Positions 33,586 through 45,023 of a stretch of DNA of 64,000 bases are shown here, piece after piece. The DNA lies in the NCBI RefSeq assembly GCF_937936315.1, contig NZ_CALGWU010000002.1:17395-81394 (forward strand). The letters run 5' to 3'. Below the pieces are notes generated by a model. The model made no database searches. It was not told the origin of the DNA and saw only the letters and a program-made list of their open reading frames with translations. The DNA is from an uncultured Capnocytophaga sp. Lineage in GTDB: Bacteria > Bacteroidota > Bacteroidia > Flavobacteriales > Flavobacteriaceae. The position numbers were made by a program, and so were the translations under genes. How positions within the stretch are numbered: position 1 is the first letter of the stretch; every line of letters begins with the position of its first letter.

Positions 33586-34074
33586 TTATTCAGCTGCTTC
33601 AGCTTTAGCTTCAGATTTTACTTCAGCTTTAACCTCTGCTTTTACTTCTTCAGTTGCTTTTTTTCTACCACGACGAGTAGTTTTCTTTTTAGCTGTTTTA
33701 GCTACGTTGTAAGTAGTGTTGTAGTCTACAAACTCAATCATAGCCATTTCGGCGTTATCGCCTAAACGATTTCCCAATTTGATGATACGAGTATATCCAC
33801 CTGGGCGGTCGCCTACTTTCACTGCTACTCCTTTGAAGAGTTCGGTTACAGCGTATTTGTTGCGCAATTTACTAAAAGTGATACGACGATTGTGAGTAGT
33901 ATCTTCTTTAGATTTAGTTACCAATGGCTCTACAAAAAGTTTGAGAGCTTTTGCTTTTGCCAAGGTAGTATTGATGCGTTTATGCTCGATAAGAGAGCAA
34001 GCCATATTGGCGAGCATTGAATTTCTATGAGCAGATTTTCTTCCTAAATTATTAATTTTATTTCCGTGTCTCAT
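33586..34074 (-). CDS. rplQ: Ribosomal protein bL17
   Basis: 162 residues. The bL17 core ends near residue 118. A basic linker follows, then a low-complexity tail of Lys/Ala/Glu repeats ([18 protein letters not shown]), longer than in most bacteria. Last gene of the str-S10-spc-alpha run. Confidence 0.97.
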   Translation of the reverse strand: MRHGNKINNLGRKSAHRNSMLANMACSLIEHKRINTTLAKAKALKLFVEPLVTKSKEDTTHNRRITFSKLRNKYAVTELFKGVAVKVGDRPGGYTRIIKLGNRLGDNAEMAMIEFVDYNTTYNVAKTAKKKTTRRGRKKATEEVKAEVKAEVKSEAKAEAAE

Positions 34075-34105
34075 TTTTCCTTAGTTAAAATATCGCAAGA
34101 GCGAG

Positions 34106-35098
34106 TTAATCTTTATCCAATTTATACTTTGAGGTATCCATACCGAACACCAAACCTTTGTTAACTACTAATTCGTCGAGCTCGATGAGAGATTTTTTAC
34201 CGAAGTTTCTAAATTTCATCAAATCGGCTTTGTTGAATGATACTAAGTCGCCTAATGTTTCTACTTCAGCGGCTTTCAAGCAGTTGAGAGCGCGCACTGA
34301 AAGGTCCATATCTACCAATTTAGTTTTGAGTAACTGACGCATGTGCAATGATTCTTCATCGTAAGCATCGGTTTGAGCTACTTCATCGGCTTCGAGAGTA
34401 ATTCTCTCATCGGAGAATAGCATAAAGTGGTGGATAAGTGTTTTAGCGGCTTCAGTAAGTGCTTGTTTAGGGTGTATGGAACCGTCGGTTTTAATTTCGA
34501 AGACTAATTTTTCATAGTCAGTTTTTTGTTCAACACGATAATTTTCAACGGCGTATTTCACGTTTTTGATAGGAGTAAAGATTGAATCGGTAGCAATCAC
34601 TCCAATAGCGGCGTTTGGTTTTGCGTTTTCTTCGGCAGATACGTAACCGCGTCCTTTTTCAATGGTAATTTCCATTGTGAAGGCTGCTGAAGTTTCCATA
34701 TTGCAAATTACCAAATCAGGGTTTAGCACTTGAAAACCTGAAAGAGTTTTTTGAAAATCACCGGCAGTCAATTGTTTTTTACCAGAAACAGTAATGGTAG
34801 CTGTTTCATCTTCTACGTCTTCCACTTGGCGTTTGAAGCGAACTTGTTTCAAGTTGAGAATGATTTCGGTTACGTCTTCTCTCACGCCTGGTATAGTAGA
34901 AAATTCGTGGTCTACTTTATCAAATTTCACAGAGGTAATAGCGAACCCTTCGAGGGAAGAGAGCATAACTCTGCGCAATGCGTTACCTATAGTTAAACCA
35001 TATCCTGGTTCCAAAGGGCGAAATTCAAATCGCCCTTCGAAATCAGATGATTCAATCATTATAACTTTATCTGGTTTTTGAAAGTTAAATAATGCCAT
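34106..35098 (-). CDS. rpoA: RNA polymerase alpha subunit
   Basis: 330 residues, N-terminal assembly domain and C-terminal DNA-binding domain ([20 protein letters not shown] near 283-302) both complete. Placed between rpsD and rplQ as usual. Confidence 0.98.
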   Translation of the reverse strand: MALFNFQKPDKVIMIESSDFEGRFEFRPLEPGYGLTIGNALRRVMLSSLEGFAITSVKFDKVDHEFSTIPGVREDVTEIILNLKQVRFKRQVEDVEDETATITVSGKKQLTAGDFQKTLSGFQVLNPDLVICNMETSAAFTMEITIEKGRGYVSAEENAKPNAAIGVIATDSIFTPIKNVKYAVENYRVEQKTDYEKLVFEIKTDGSIHPKQALTEAAKTLIHHFMLFSDERITLEADEVAQTDAYDEESLHMRQLLKTKLVDMDLSVRALNCLKAAEVETLGDLVSFNKADLMKFRNFGKKSLIELDELVVNKGLVFGMDTSKYKLDKD

Positions 35099-35124
35099 AT
35101 TTTGACTGCTGTCTTTTTTATTTA

Positions 35125-35730
35125 TTATTTAGAGTACAACTCTACGATTAACTGTTCTTTAATATTTTCAGGAATCTGAATACGTTGAGGTACAGCTACG
35201 AAAGTACCTTCTAATTTTTCAGGGTTCCAAGTGATCCATTCGTATACGGTGCTGTGAGCAGCCAATGAATTTTCGATCACGCTTAAAGATTTTGATTTTT
35301 CGCGAACGCCTACTACATCACCTGGTTTAAGGGAGTAAGATGGAATATTTACGATATTTCCATTTATAGTGATGTGACGGTGAGATACCAATTGACGGGC
35401 TGCGCTACGAGTAGGAGCGATACCCATACGGTATACTACGTTGTCCAAACGAGATTCGCAAAGTTGAAGAAGCACCTCACCGGTAATACTTTTACTTCTT
35501 TTTGCTTTTTCATATAGATTATGGAATTGTTTTTCTAAAATACCATAAGTATATTTAGCTTTTTGTTTTTCATGTAGCTGGATGGCATATTCAGAGCGTT
35601 TTGCTCTACGGCGTGCCAAACCGTGTTGTCCGGGAGGATAGTTTTTTCTTTCAAAAGATTTATCATCTCCGAAGATAGCTTCACCAAATTTACGAGCTAT
35701 TTTAGTTTTTGGTCCTGTATATCTTGCCAT
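35125..35730 (-). CDS. rpsD: Ribosomal protein uS4
   Basis: 201 residues from the ATG at 35730 (MARYTGPK). The frame is open 20 codons further up, but those codons do not look like uS4 and lie in the spacer. In many bacteria S4 represses the alpha operon by binding its message; no such site is evident here. Confidence 0.97.
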   Translation of the reverse strand: MARYTGPKTKIARKFGEAIFGDDKSFERKNYPPGQHGLARRRAKRSEYAIQLHEKQKAKYTYGILEKQFHNLYEKAKRSKSITGEVLLQLCESRLDNVVYRMGIAPTRSAARQLVSHRHITINGNIVNIPSYSLKPGDVVGVREKSKSLSVIENSLAAHSTVYEWITWNPEKLEGTFVAVPQRIQIPENIKEQLIVELYSK

Positions 35731-35814
35731 TTTAAATTGTTTAAATGAAAGGTAGTTATGAATTAAGGCATTCCTTCGATAACAACTCACCTTTCTTACT
35801 TGTTAGTATTGAAA

Positions 35815-36216
35815 TTAGACTCTACGTTTTTTAGGAGGGCGGCATCCGTTGTGAGGTAGTGGAGTAACGTCGATGATTTCGGTTACTTCTATACCTGCGT
35901 TATGGATGGTGCGGATAGCAGATTCTCTACCGTTACCTGGTCCTTTTACGTATACTTTTACTTTTTTAAGACCTGCGTCGAAAGCTACTTTTGCTGCATC
36001 TTCTGCTGCTACTTGGGCTGCATAAGGAGTATTTTTCTTAGAACCTCTAAAGCCCATTTTACCTGCTGACGACCAAGCAATTACATCTCCTTTTTTGTTG
36101 GTAAGAGAAATGATAACGTTGTTGAAAGTAGCTGAAACGTGAGCTTCGCCTACGGACTCAACGACTACTTTTCTCTTTTTAGAGACTTTTGCATTTTTTG
36201 CATTTTGTTTTGCCAT
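35815..36216 (-). CDS. rpsK: Ribosomal protein uS11
   Basis: 133 residues, full-length; ends in the conserved [13 protein letters not shown]. Basic N-terminal extension of the kind usual in Bacteroidota. Confidence 0.97.
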   Translation of the reverse strand: MAKQNAKNAKVSKKRKVVVESVGEAHVSATFNNVIISLTNKKGDVIAWSSAGKMGFRGSKKNTPYAAQVAAEDAAKVAFDAGLKKVKVYVKGPGNGRESAIRTIHNAGIEVTEIIDVTPLPHNGCRPPKKRRV

Positions 36217-36229
36217 ACTCTACTACTTA

Positions 36230-36604
36230 TTATTTAGTTGCTTTTTTCTTGTTCGCAACAGTTTTTCTTTTACCTTTTCTTGTACGAGAATTGTTTTTAG
36301 TTTTTTGTCCGCGCAAAGGTAATCCGTTACGGTGGCGGATACCGCGGTAGCAACCGATGTCCATCAAACGTTTGATGTTTAATTGGATTTCGGAGCGCAA
36401 TTCTCCTTCAATTTTATAAGACGCAACAATTTCGCGAATGCGGCTGATTTCGTCATCATTCCATTCGTTTACTTTTGTGTCTTCGTTTACTTGAGCTCTA
36501 CTTAAGATTTCTTTAGCTCTACTTTTTCCAATACCAAAAATGTAGGTTAAACCAATAACCCCTCTTTTGTTTTTTGGTAAGTCAATACCTGCAATTCGTG
36601 CCAT
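36230..36604 (-). CDS. rpsM: Ribosomal protein uS13
   Basis: 124 residues; [10 protein letters not shown] start, [23 protein letters not shown] C-terminal region present. Located 2 bases after rpmJ. Confidence 0.97.
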   Translation of the reverse strand: MARIAGIDLPKNKRGVIGLTYIFGIGKSRAKEILSRAQVNEDTKVNEWNDDEISRIREIVASYKIEGELRSEIQLNIKRLMDIGCYRGIRHRNGLPLRGQKTKNNSRTRKGKRKTVANKKKATK

Positions 36605-36606
36605 AA

Positions 36607-36723
36607 TTATCCTTGTCGTTGTTTAAATTTAGGATTTTTCTTGTTAATTACGTACAATCGTCCTTTCCTGCGCACAATGATGCACTCGGAACTTCTTTTT
36701 TTAATTGATGCTCTAACTTTCAT
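36607..36723 (-). CDS. rpmJ: Ribosomal protein bL36
   Basis: 38 residues, too short for most gene scans but certain: [20 protein letters not shown], then [18 protein letters not shown]. It has lost the four zinc ligands of the Cys-rich form (only one Cys remains), so it is the zinc-independent type. First gene after a 276-base spacer holding a hairpin and a promoter box. Confidence 0.95.
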   Translation of the reverse strand: MKVRASIKKRSSECIIVRRKGRLYVINKKNPKFKQRQG

Positions 36724-36751
36724 TTCGTTTTGTTTATATCAATAGAGTGCG

Positions 36752-36759
36752 CAAAACTA
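36752..36759 (-). promoter_or_regulatory. Possible internal promoter before rpmJ
   Basis: The minus strand reads TAGTTTTG (TAnnTTTG), 28 bases before the rpmJ start. It could drive rpmJ-rpsM-rpsK-rpsD-rpoA-rplQ separately. Confidence 0.5.
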
Positions 36760-36915
36760 CAATTTTTTTTTGTAATAGCCACATTTTTAGCGCACAAAAA
36801 TTTAATTTTGTGTTTAGCTCACTCGTTTTTAAGCGTAAAATTCACATTCAACAGCTTGAATATAAATATTTTACACTAAAAATATCACAAATAAAAAATT
36901 CTTATTTTATGATTG

Positions 36916-36963
36916 TAATTTCTCACAGATACAACTAAAAATTGCTATATCTGTGAGAAATTA
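36916..36963. repeat. Perfect 16-bp inverted repeat between infA and rpmJ
   Basis: TAATTTCTCACAGATA (36916-36931) and TATCTGTGAGAAATTA (36948-36963) with a 16-base loop. No T run follows on the message strand, so it is more likely a regulatory or processing element than a terminator. Confidence 0.7.
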
Positions 36964-36999
36964 TCAACCAAGATATTGGAAGAATTCTCTTAATTAAAA

Positions 37000-37215
37000 C
37001 TAGTAACGGTAGGTGATTCGAGCTTTACTTAGGTCGTAAGGACTCATTTCGAGTTTTACTTTATCACCTGGGAGTAGCTTGATGTAGTGCATACGCATTT
37101 TTCCTGAGATGTGTGCGATTACTACGTGACCATTATCTAACTCCACTCTGAACATTGCATTAGATAGTGCTTCTACAATGGTTCCGTCTTGTTCTATTGC
37201 TGCTTGTTTAGCCAT
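37000..37215 (-). CDS. infA: Translation initiation factor IF-1
   Basis: 71 residues, S1/OB fold ([35 protein letters not shown]). Follows secY by 9 bases. Confidence 0.97.
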   Translation of the reverse strand: MAKQAAIEQDGTIVEALSNAMFRVELDNGHVVIAHISGKMRMHYIKLLPGDKVKLEMSPYDLSKARITYRY

Positions 37216-37224
37216 ATATTTTAA

Positions 37225-38568
37225 TTAAGATACTTTTCTGTTTTTACCTGTTTTCATCAAACCATCATAATGGCGATTGAGCAGATATGAATTTACTTGT
37301 TGCATAGTATCAATAGCAACCCCTACTAAGATGAGTAGTGATGTACCACCGTAGAACAATGCCCATTGGTCTTGCATTCCGATGATTTTGAGCAGAGAAG
37401 GGAATATTGCTACCAAGGCTATAAATATAGATCCTGGGAGAGTGATGAGCGACATAATTTTATCTAAATAGTCGCCTGTTTCTTTACCTGGGCGTATGCC
37501 TGGGATGAAACCTCCGCTGCGTTTTAGGTCATCGGCCATTTTGTTTGTAGGCACTGTGATTGCAGTATAGAAATACGTGAATAGTATAATCATAGCTGCA
37601 AATAGTAGGTTGTACCAAAATCCGAAGACGTTTGAGAAGGCTGCTTGAACGCTTTTTGCAAATTCTGATTGTGATAATCCGGCTACAGTGGCTGGGATAA
37701 ACATCAAGGCTTGTGCGAAGATGATAGGCATTACCCCTGCAGCGTTGAGTTTTAAAGGAATGTATTGGCGGGCTCCGAAGATGTTTCTCTCGTTAGCGGT
37801 TCCGCCTTCGGCTGTTCTGCGTGCATATTGTACTGGGATTTGACGTACTGCTTTGATTAGATAGATACAAAGCAGGATGATTACGAACCAGAGGATAATC
37901 TCGATAAGAATCAATAGGGGACCTCCGTTACCAGTAAGGCGAGAGGCAGTTTCAGACAAGAATGCGCGAGGCAAGCGGGCGATGATACCTACCATAATAA
38001 GGAGGGAGATACCATTACCTATTCCTTTATCGGTGATTTTCTCACCTAACCACATTGCGAAAATAGTTCCTGTTACTAAGATAAGCACTGCTGGAACAAT
38101 AAAATTGAGTCCCTTACCTAAAAGGAAGGCAGAATCAGGGACTCCTAATCTATTGATACCGTATAAGTATACGGGTGCTTGAACAATACATATTGCAATA
38201 GTAAGCCATCGAGTGATTTGGTTTATCTTTCTTCGCCCACTTTCACCTTCTTTTTGTAGTTTTTGGAGATAAGGGATAGCGATTCCCATCAACTGAACTA
38301 CGATAGAAGCCGAGATGTAGGGCATAATCCCTAGTGCGAATACTGAGGCGTTAGAGAAAGCGCCCCCTGTAAAGGCATTGAGGATGTCGAGCAATCCGCC
38401 GCCTGATGTTTTCGTTGCTAACTCGTGGAGTTGAGCGGAGTCGATACCAGGGAGGACGATGTGAGCTCCAAAGCGATAAACTAACAAAATTCCGAGAGTT
38501 AAAATGATTCTATTTTTTAACTCTTCAATTTTCCAAATGTTGGTCAGGTTCTCGATAAACTTCTTCAT
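37225..38568 (-). CDS. secY: Protein translocase subunit SecY
   Basis: 447 residues, ten membrane helices, the channel of the Sec translocon. Complete, placed after rplO as in other spc operons. Confidence 0.97.
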   Translation of the reverse strand: MKKFIENLTNIWKIEELKNRIILTLGILLVYRFGAHIVLPGIDSAQLHELATKTSGGGLLDILNAFTGGAFSNASVFALGIMPYISASIVVQLMGIAIPYLQKLQKEGESGRRKINQITRWLTIAICIVQAPVYLYGINRLGVPDSAFLLGKGLNFIVPAVLILVTGTIFAMWLGEKITDKGIGNGISLLIMVGIIARLPRAFLSETASRLTGNGGPLLILIEIILWFVIILLCIYLIKAVRQIPVQYARRTAEGGTANERNIFGARQYIPLKLNAAGVMPIIFAQALMFIPATVAGLSQSEFAKSVQAAFSNVFGFWYNLLFAAMIILFTYFYTAITVPTNKMADDLKRSGGFIPGIRPGKETGDYLDKIMSLITLPGSIFIALVAIFPSLLKIIGMQDQWALFYGGTSLLILVGVAIDTMQQVNSYLLNRHYDGLMKTGKNRKVS

Positions 38569-38578
38569 AAATTGAATA

Positions 38579-39031
38579 TTACAAGGTTACAGCTTCACCA
38601 CCAGCAGCTTCGATAGCAGCTTTAGCACTTGCTGTAAACTTATGAACAGATATTTTTAGCTTAGATTTTAGTTCTCCACCACCTAGTATTTTCACCAAGT
38701 CGGTTTTTTTAACGAGGTGTAGTTGAACTAAGGTTTCAAGGTCTACTTTATCGGTAATTTTACCATTATCAACGAGTTCTTGTAGTCTACCCAAGTTGAT
38801 ACCTACGTATTCTTTACGGTTAAAGTTTTTGAAACCGAATTTTGGTACGCGTCTTTGGAGGGGCATTTGTCCACCTTCGAAGCCAATCTTATTAGAAAAG
38901 CCTGAACGAGATTTAGCTCCTTTGTGACCACGGGTAGCGGTTCCACCTTTACCGGAACCTTGACCGCGGCCTACGCGCTTCCCTTCTCTGTGAATTGAAC
39001 CCTGTGCGGGTTGTAAATTACTCAAGTTCAT
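38579..39031 (-). CDS. rplO: Ribosomal protein uL15
   Basis: 150 residues; Gly-rich basic N-terminus (GRGQGSGKGGTATRGHKGAK) and usual C-terminal domain. Confidence 0.97.
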   Translation of the reverse strand: MNLSNLQPAQGSIHREGKRVGRGQGSGKGGTATRGHKGAKSRSGFSNKIGFEGGQMPLQRRVPKFGFKNFNRKEYVGINLGRLQELVDNGKITDKVDLETLVQLHLVKKTDLVKILGGGELKSKLKISVHKFTASAKAAIEAAGGEAVTL

Positions 39032-39048
39032 AACTTTGTATAAAAATA

Positions 39049-39231
39049 TTATTTAACTTCTTCTACAGAAATTAAGTGTTTTACCTTATTTATCATACCA
39101 AGGATACTTGGTGTAGCTTCGTGTTCCACGGTTCTACCGATTTTGGTAAGTCCTAAAGCCTCGAGGGTAAGTTTTTGGTCTTTTGGACGTTTGATGCTAC
39201 TTTTAATTTGTGTTACTCTAAGTTTTGCCAT
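39049..39231 (-). CDS. rpmD: Ribosomal protein uL30
   Basis: 60 residues; typical short bacterial form ([20 protein letters not shown]). Confidence 0.96.
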   Translation of the reverse strand: MAKLRVTQIKSSIKRPKDQKLTLEALGLTKIGRTVEHEATPSILGMINKVKHLISVEEVK

Positions 39232-39242
39232 TGCTATAAAAA

Positions 39243-39767
39243 TTAACCTTTAAACAATTTTTCTAAAGAGATGCCACGTTGAGCAGCAACAGTTTTAGCG
39301 CTACGCAACTGCAATAAAGCATCGAAAGTAGCTTTTACCACGTTGTGAGGGTTAGAAGAACCTTGAGATTTAGAAAGTACGTTGTGGATACCTACGGATT
39401 CCAATACGGCACGTACAGTACCCCCTGCGATTACTCCAGTACCTTCGGTAGCTGGTTGTAAGAAAACACGAGCACCGCCGTATTTTCCTTTTTGTTCGTG
39501 GGGCAAGGTAGTACCGTTAAGAGGGATGCGTACTAAGTTTTTCTTAGCGTCTTCTACTGCTTTAGCAATAGCTTCAGAAACCTCTTTAGATTTTCCTAAA
39601 CCGTGACCAACCACGCCGTTTTCGTCGCCTACTACAACGATAGCAGAGAAACCGAAAGCGCGACCACCTTTAGTTACTTTAGTAACACGTTGTACTCCTA
39701 CCAAACGGTCTTTCAATTCCAAACCACTTGGTTTTACATATTCTACATTTTTATATTTCTGATACAT
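39243..39767 (-). CDS. rpsE: Ribosomal protein uS5
   Basis: 174 residues; double-stranded-RNA-binding N-terminal domain and C-terminal domain both complete. Confidence 0.97.
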   Translation of the reverse strand: MYQKYKNVEYVKPSGLELKDRLVGVQRVTKVTKGGRAFGFSAIVVVGDENGVVGHGLGKSKEVSEAIAKAVEDAKKNLVRIPLNGTTLPHEQKGKYGGARVFLQPATEGTGVIAGGTVRAVLESVGIHNVLSKSQGSSNPHNVVKATFDALLQLRSAKTVAAQRGISLEKLFKG

Positions 39768-39772
39768 AGTTA

Positions 39773-40129
39773 TTAGAATTTAAGTCCGCCTTCTCTAGCA
39801 CCGTCGGCTAATGATTTTACACGTCCGTGGTAAAGGTATCCTCCGCGATCGAAGGATACTTTTTCGATACCTTGTTTCAAAGCTTTTTCAGCAATAGCTT
39901 TACCGACCAATGCTGCTTTTTCAGTTTTAGTACCTTTGGCGGCACTAATTTCTTTATCACGTGAAGATGCAGCCAACAGAGTAGTTCCTTTAGTGTCGTC
40001 TATGATTTGTACATAGATTTCGTTATTACTTCTGAAAACAGCCAAACGAGGTTGTTCAGCAGTACCTTTTACTACTTTTCTGATTCTGCTTTTAATACGT
40101 TGTCTTCTTTCTATTCTTGATAATGCCAT
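39773..40129 (-). CDS. rplR: Ribosomal protein uL18
   Basis: 118 residues; 5S rRNA-binding protein, complete ([20 protein letters not shown] at the end). Confidence 0.97.
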   Translation of the reverse strand: MALSRIERRQRIKSRIRKVVKGTAEQPRLAVFRSNNEIYVQIIDDTKGTTLLAASSRDKEISAAKGTKTEKAALVGKAIAEKALKQGIEKVSFDRGGYLYHGRVKSLADGAREGGLKF

Positions 40130-40140
40130 TGTTCTAACTA

Positions 40141-40683
40141 TTAAGCTGATTTACCTGCTTTTCTTCTCAACACTTCGCCTACAAATTTAACGCCTTTACC
40201 TTTGTAAGGTTCAGGTTTGCGGAAGCTACGGATTTTAGCCGCTACTTGACCGAGTAGTTGTTTGTCGTGAGAAGTTAATTTAATGATAGGGTTTTTACCT
40301 TTCTCGTTGATTGTCTCAAGTTTAATTTCGCTTGGCAATTCGAGAATGATATTGTGAGAGAAACCGAGGGCTAAGTCTAGCTTTTGTCCTTGGTTAGCTG
40401 CACGGTATCCAACCCCTACTAACTCTAATTCTTTAGTGAAACCTTCAGAGACACCTACGACCATATTGTGTACTAATGCACGGTATAATCCGTGTTTAGC
40501 GTTTTGGTCTTTGGTAGTATCTGTAGTTTCAAACACTAAATGTCCATCTTCTTGCTTTACAGCAATGTCTTTAACCTCTTGGGTTAATTCGCCTAATTTC
40601 CCCTTTACGGTTACTACGTTATCTTTGATGGTAACGGTAACTCCTGCGGGAATATTGATGGGTGCTTTACCTATTCTTGACAT
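40141..40683 (-). CDS. rplF: Ribosomal protein uL6
   Basis: 180 residues; ends with the conserved [20 protein letters not shown]. Confidence 0.97.
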   Translation of the reverse strand: MSRIGKAPINIPAGVTVTIKDNVVTVKGKLGELTQEVKDIAVKQEDGHLVFETTDTTKDQNAKHGLYRALVHNMVVGVSEGFTKELELVGVGYRAANQGQKLDLALGFSHNIILELPSEIKLETINEKGKNPIIKLTSHDKQLLGQVAAKIRSFRKPEPYKGKGVKFVGEVLRRKAGKSA

Positions 40684-40704
40684 TGTTTATTGTCTTTTTA
40701 TTGA

Positions 40705-41103
40705 TTAGTAAACGTAACAAATTACCTCTCCACCGATATTGAGTTCTCTAGCTTTTTTACCTGTCATCACGCCTTGTGATGTAGAGATAATAGCGATACC
40801 CAATCCGTTTAATACTCGAGGTAGGTTATCAGCTCCAGCGTACTTTCTCAGACCTGGTCGGCTGGCTCTTTCAATATGCCTAATAACGGGCTCTTTGGTC
40901 ACTTTGTCGTATTTCAAAGCTATTTTGATGGTACCTTGTACGGTAGAGTCATCAAATTTATAGCTAAGGATGAAACCTTGGTCGAAAAGGATTTTAGTAA
41001 TTTCCTTTTTGAGTTTAGATGCAGGGATTTCTACGACTCTATGACCTGCGCTATTCGCATTTCTAATTCTTGTTAAATAATCTGCGATAGGATCTGTATA
41101 CAT
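40705..41103 (-). CDS. rpsH: Ribosomal protein uS8
   Basis: 132 residues; [16 protein letters not shown] near the end is the family hallmark. Confidence 0.97.
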   Translation of the reverse strand: MYTDPIADYLTRIRNANSAGHRVVEIPASKLKKEITKILFDQGFILSYKFDDSTVQGTIKIALKYDKVTKEPVIRHIERASRPGLRKYAGADNLPRVLNGLGIAIISTSQGVMTGKKARELNIGGEVICYVY

Positions 41104-41123
41104 AATTTTGTCCTTTTAAATTA

Positions 41124-41393
41124 TTACCAACTTGCTTTTTTTACACCAGGAATTAATCCTTTGTTTGCCATTTCGCGGAATAACACACGTGAAATTCCAA
41201 AAGTGCGCATATACCCTTTAGGGCGACCAGTAAGTTTGCAACGGTTGTGCAGACGCACTGGAGAAGCATTTTTAGGGATTAGCTGAAGTGCTTCATAATC
41301 ACCAGCTTCTTTTAGAGCTTTGCGTTTAGCAGCGTATTTAGCTACTAACTTTTGACGTTTCACCTCGCGGGCTTTCATTGATTCTTTAGCCAT
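41124..41393 (-). CDS. rpsN: Ribosomal protein uS14
   Basis: 89 residues, the longer zinc-independent form with a single Cys (RLHNRC). Confidence 0.97.
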   Translation of the reverse strand: MAKESMKAREVKRQKLVAKYAAKRKALKEAGDYEALQLIPKNASPVRLHNRCKLTGRPKGYMRTFGISRVLFREMANKGLIPGVKKASW

Positions 41394-41397
41394 ATAC

Positions 41398-41949
41398 TTA
41401 GTTCTTTTTAAAAGGTAATCCTAATTCGCTTAATAATGATTTAGCTTCTTTATCAGTGTGAGCTGAAGTAACGAAGGTAATATCCATACCTGCGATCTTG
41501 TTGATTTTATCAATGTCGATTTCAGGGAATATGATTTGTTCGGTAACGCCTAAATTGTAGTTACCTCTACCATCGAAGCCATTTGCTTTCACGCCTTGGA
41601 AGTCTCTTACACGTGGAAGAGCTGTAGTGATAAGGCGGTCTAAGAACTCATACATTCTTTCTCCACGAAGGGTAACTTTGGCACCGATAGCCATACCTTT
41701 ACGGAGTTTGAAAGAAGCTACGTCCTTTTTAGAATAAGTGGCAACAGCTTTCTGACCAGTAATTTTGGTAAGTTCGTCTACAGCATAGTCGATTTGTTTT
41801 TTATCGGCTACTGCAGAACCAACACCGCGGCTCACAACTATTTTTTCAAGTTTAGGAACCTGCATTACATTTTTATAGCCAAATTCTTCTTTTAGAGCCG
41901 CAACGATGCGCTCTTTGTATTCTTGTTTTAATCTAGGTACGTAAGCCAT
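41398..41949 (-). CDS. rplE: Ribosomal protein uL5
   Basis: 183 residues, complete; binds 5S rRNA. Confidence 0.97.
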   Translation of the reverse strand: MAYVPRLKQEYKERIVAALKEEFGYKNVMQVPKLEKIVVSRGVGSAVADKKQIDYAVDELTKITGQKAVATYSKKDVASFKLRKGMAIGAKVTLRGERMYEFLDRLITTALPRVRDFQGVKANGFDGRGNYNLGVTEQIIFPEIDIDKINKIAGMDITFVTSAHTDKEAKSLLSELGLPFKKN

Positions 41950-41950
41950 A

Positions 41951-42265
41951 TTATATTACTACATTAGATTTTTTAGAAATTCGCACTTTTTTACCGTCAC
42001 GTTCTTCGATACCTACACGAGTAGTTTTTTTCGTTTTAGGGTCGATGAGTGCGAGGTTAGAAATGTGAATAGATGCTTCTTTTTCTACGATTCCACCTTG
42101 AGGGTTTTGAGCGTTAGGTTTGGTGTGTTTTTTCACCAAGTTTAGCCCCTCAACAATCGCTCTGTTCTTCTCGCGATCTACACGTAATACTTTGCCTTCT
42201 TTACCTTTTTCTTCTCCAGCAATTATTTTTACGGTATCTCCAGTTTTAATTTTTAGTTTCATCAT
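41951..42265 (-). CDS. rplX: Ribosomal protein uL24
   Basis: 104 residues, KOW motif at the start ([20 protein letters not shown]). 1 base from rplE. Confidence 0.97.
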   Translation of the reverse strand: MMKLKIKTGDTVKIIAGEEKGKEGKVLRVDREKNRAIVEGLNLVKKHTKPNAQNPQGGIVEKEASIHISNLALIDPKTKKTTRVGIEERDGKKVRISKKSNVVI

Positions 42266-42280
42266 TTACTTTATTAAAAA

Positions 42281-42649
42281 TTAAAGCACTTCTGGTGCTA
42301 ATGAAACGATCTTCATAAATTGTTTATCACGAAGTTCTCTCGCTACAGGTCCGAATACACGGGTACCTCTCATTTCACCAGCTGCGTTCAAGAGAACGCA
42401 AGCGTTTTCATCAAATCGGATATAAGAACCATCGGCACGGCGTACTTCTTTTTTAGTTCTTACTACCACCGCTGTAGAAACTTGTCCTTTTTTCACGTTT
42501 CCGTTAGGAGTAGCTTCTTTAACGGTAACTACAATCTTATCGCCTACAGAGGCATATCTGCGCTTGGTACCACCGAGTACACGGATAGTAAGCACTTCTT
42601 TAGCGCCAGTATTATCGGCTACTTTTAGTCTTGATTCTTGTTGTACCAT
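42281..42649 (-). CDS. rplN: Ribosomal protein uL14
   Basis: 122 residues, complete ([20 protein letters not shown]). Confidence 0.97.
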   Translation of the reverse strand: MVQQESRLKVADNTGAKEVLTIRVLGGTKRRYASVGDKIVVTVKEATPNGNVKKGQVSTAVVVRTKKEVRRADGSYIRFDENACVLLNAAGEMRGTRVFGPVARELRDKQFMKIVSLAPEVL

Positions 42650-42651
42650 AA

Positions 42652-42909
42652 TTACTTAGCTCTTTCAATGATTTCTACTAATCTCCAGCATTTGGTTTTG
42701 CTCAATGGACGTGTTTCCATTATACGCACAGTATCACCAATGTTGCAATCGTTTTTTTCGTCGTGCGCAACATATTTTTTAGTGCGCAACACGAACTTAC
42801 CGTACATAGGGTGTTTTACACGTTTCACTTCTGAAACTACGATAGATTTATCCATTTTGTTGCTTGTAACAACCCCTATTCTTTCTTTTCTTAAATTTCT
42901 TTTTTCCAT
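42652..42909 (-). CDS. rpsQ: Ribosomal protein uS17
   Basis: 85 residues; [20 protein letters not shown] start is typical. Confidence 0.97.
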   Translation of the reverse strand: MEKRNLRKERIGVVTSNKMDKSIVVSEVKRVKHPMYGKFVLRTKKYVAHDEKNDCNIGDTVRIMETRPLSKTKCWRLVEIIERAK

Positions 42910-42923
42910 AAGGCAGGTTCGAA

Positions 42924-43115
42924 TTATTGTAATTCTCGTTTAGTTAGCTCACAAGCCAATCTCGCGATAGTTCTTCTTACGTTACGTAATTGAATTGGTT
43001 TTTCCAATGACGAAATTGCGTGTGCCATTTTCAAATCTGCATACGATTTCTTAAACTCACCAAGCTTTTCTTGTAGCTCAGTTATTGTCAATTTGTTAAT
43101 TTCAGACTGTTTCAT
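42924..43115 (-). CDS. rpmC: Ribosomal protein uL29
   Basis: 63 residues; helical pair ending in [16 protein letters not shown]. Confidence 0.96.
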   Translation of the reverse strand: MKQSEINKLTITELQEKLGEFKKSYADLKMAHAISSLEKPIQLRNVRRTIARLACELTKRELQ

Positions 43116-43125
43116 TGTTCTTTAA

Positions 43126-43545
43126 TTAATTTTGATAATCTCTTGCTACAACGAATTTTGTTTTCACGGGTAGCTTTTGAGCTGCGAGGCGTAGCGCTTC
43201 TTTTGCTACGTCGAGCGGCACGCCGCCTACCTCAAACATTATTCTTCCTGGTTTTACTACGGCTGCCCAGTATTCTACGGCACCTTTACCTTTACCCATA
43301 CGTACTTCCAAAGGCTTTTTGGTAATAGGTTTATCTGGGAAGATTTTGATCCAAAGTTGACCTTCACGTTTCATATAACGAGTCGCTGCTACACGAGCTG
43401 ACTCTATTTGGCGTGAAGTGATGAATGCTGAATCTAACGATTTAATTCCGAAAGTACCATTAGAAAGGAGCGCACCACGGTGAGCTACGCCTTTCATTCT
43501 GCCTTTTTGTTGTTTACGATATTTCGTTCTTTTTGGCTGTAACAT
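43126..43545 (-). CDS. rplP: Ribosomal protein uL16
   Basis: 139 residues, complete ([19 protein letters not shown]). Confidence 0.97.
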   Translation of the reverse strand: MLQPKRTKYRKQQKGRMKGVAHRGALLSNGTFGIKSLDSAFITSRQIESARVAATRYMKREGQLWIKIFPDKPITKKPLEVRMGKGKGAVEYWAAVVKPGRIMFEVGGVPLDVAKEALRLAAQKLPVKTKFVVARDYQN

Positions 43546-43565
43546 CTTTCTTGTTCTTTAAAAAA

Positions 43566-44306
43566 TTACTTTTTGCGACGCGCTCTTTTGGGTGCACCAG
43601 CAGGCTTGTCAGTTGATTTACCAGAGAAGTTTCCACCAGTGGCTTTTTTAGTCATACCTACGAGTGGTGATAGTTCTCTTTTACCATAGATTTCGCCTTT
43701 CATAATCCACACTTTGATGCCCATACGGCCATAAGTAGTGTGAGCTTCGTCAATAGCGTAATCGATATCAGCTCTAAAGGTTGAAAGAGGGATACGACCT
43801 TCTTTAAAGCTTTCGGAACGAGCCATTTCGGCTCCATTCAAACGACCTGAAATCATTACCTTGATACCTTCGGCGTTCATACGCATAGCTGAAGCGATAG
43901 CCATTTTGATAGCGCGTTTGTAAGAAACACGTCCTTCGATTTGGCGGGCGATGCTTGCTGCAACGAGAGCTGCGTCGAGTTCAGGGCGTTTGATTTCAAA
44001 AATGTTAATTTGGATGTCTTTACCGGTGATTTTCTTAAGTTCTTCTTTCAACTTGTCTACCTCCTGACCGCCTTTACCGATGATGATACCGGGGCGAGCG
44101 GTGGTGATAGTAACGGTTACAAGTTTGAAAGTACGCTCGATAATCACGTGAGCAACACTAGCTTTAGATAAACGAGCGAGAACATATTTTCTGATTTTAT
44201 CGTCTTCAGCGAGTTTATCTCCGTAATCATTGCCTCCATACCAGTTAGACTCCCATCCTCTGATAATTCCTAGGCGATTTCCGATTGGATTTGTCTTTTG
44301 TCCCAT
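43566..44306 (-). CDS. rpsC: Ribosomal protein uS3
   Basis: 246 residues; KH domain and C-terminal domain complete, with a short Lys/Arg-rich tail. Confidence 0.97.
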   Translation of the reverse strand: MGQKTNPIGNRLGIIRGWESNWYGGNDYGDKLAEDDKIRKYVLARLSKASVAHVIIERTFKLVTVTITTARPGIIIGKGGQEVDKLKEELKKITGKDIQINIFEIKRPELDAALVAASIARQIEGRVSYKRAIKMAIASAMRMNAEGIKVMISGRLNGAEMARSESFKEGRIPLSTFRADIDYAIDEAHTTYGRMGIKVWIMKGEIYGKRELSPLVGMTKKATGGNFSGKSTDKPAGAPKRARRKK

Positions 44307-44314
44307 AGTTTATC

Positions 44315-44725
44315 TTAGCTTTCTGTGTTAAAATTTTTAGCTCCAAGCACCAAAGTTATGTGGTTAGAGCGTTTTCTAATTCTGTGTGCTCTTCCTTGTG
44401 GAGCTGGGCGTAAGCGTTTAAGGATAGCGCCACCATCCACACGGATTTCTTTGATGAATACTCCTGCTTCTTCCAAGTTAGCGTCCTCGTTTTTAGCTTG
44501 CCAGTTAGCGATAGCTGAACGCAACAATTTTTCTAAACGAGCTGCTGCTTCTTTTTGGTTGAATTTCAAAATAGCCAAGGCTTTATCTACTTGCTGTCCA
44601 CGTACTAAATCCGCTACTAGGCGCATTTTTCGGGGAGAAGTAGGGCAGTTATTTAACTTCGCGAAAGCCAAGCTTTTTTTAGCTTCTTTTATTTCGTCTG
44701 CTTTTAATTTTTTTCTAACTCCCAT
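44315..44725 (-). CDS. rplV: Ribosomal protein uL22
   Basis: 136 residues; the tunnel loop and [17 protein letters not shown] end are intact. Confidence 0.97.
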   Translation of the reverse strand: MGVRKKLKADEIKEAKKSLAFAKLNNCPTSPRKMRLVADLVRGQQVDKALAILKFNQKEAAARLEKLLRSAIANWQAKNEDANLEEAGVFIKEIRVDGGAILKRLRPAPQGRAHRIRKRSNHITLVLGAKNFNTES

Positions 44726-44733
44726 AGCCTTAA

Positions 44734-45012
44734 TTATTTTTTACCTTTATTTTTTGCACCTGCGTGTCCACGGAAGGAACGGGTAGGTGAAAATTCTCCT
44801 AATTTATGTCCCACCATATTTTCAGTGATGTATACAGGGACAAACTGACGACCGTTGTGAACTGCAATAGTTTGGCCAACGAAGTCTGGAGTAATCATAG
44901 AAGCGCGTGACCAAGTTTTGATAACGTTTTTCTTACCAGACTGTATATTTTGTTGGATTTTCTTTTCCAAGCTATAGTGAACGTAAGGTCCTTTTTTTAA
45001 TGAACGTGCCAT
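44734..45012 (-). CDS. rpsS: Ribosomal protein uS19
   Basis: 92 residues; [19 protein letters not shown] start, complete. Confidence 0.97.
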   Translation of the reverse strand: MARSLKKGPYVHYSLEKKIQQNIQSGKKNVIKTWSRASMITPDFVGQTIAVHNGRQFVPVYITENMVGHKLGEFSPTRSFRGHAGAKNKGKK

Positions 45013-45023
45013 TTGTTAGTCTC

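Noticed and set aside
33586..33640. Repeated Lys/Ala/Glu codons at the end of rplQ considered as a DNA repeat element
   Set aside because: It is in frame and fits a known type of low-complexity ribosomal-protein tail.
35731..35790. N-terminal extension of rpsD, with similar ones for rplD and rplC
   Set aside because: The extra codons do not resemble the protein families; the conserved starts are internal ATGs. For rplD the extension lies in rplC.
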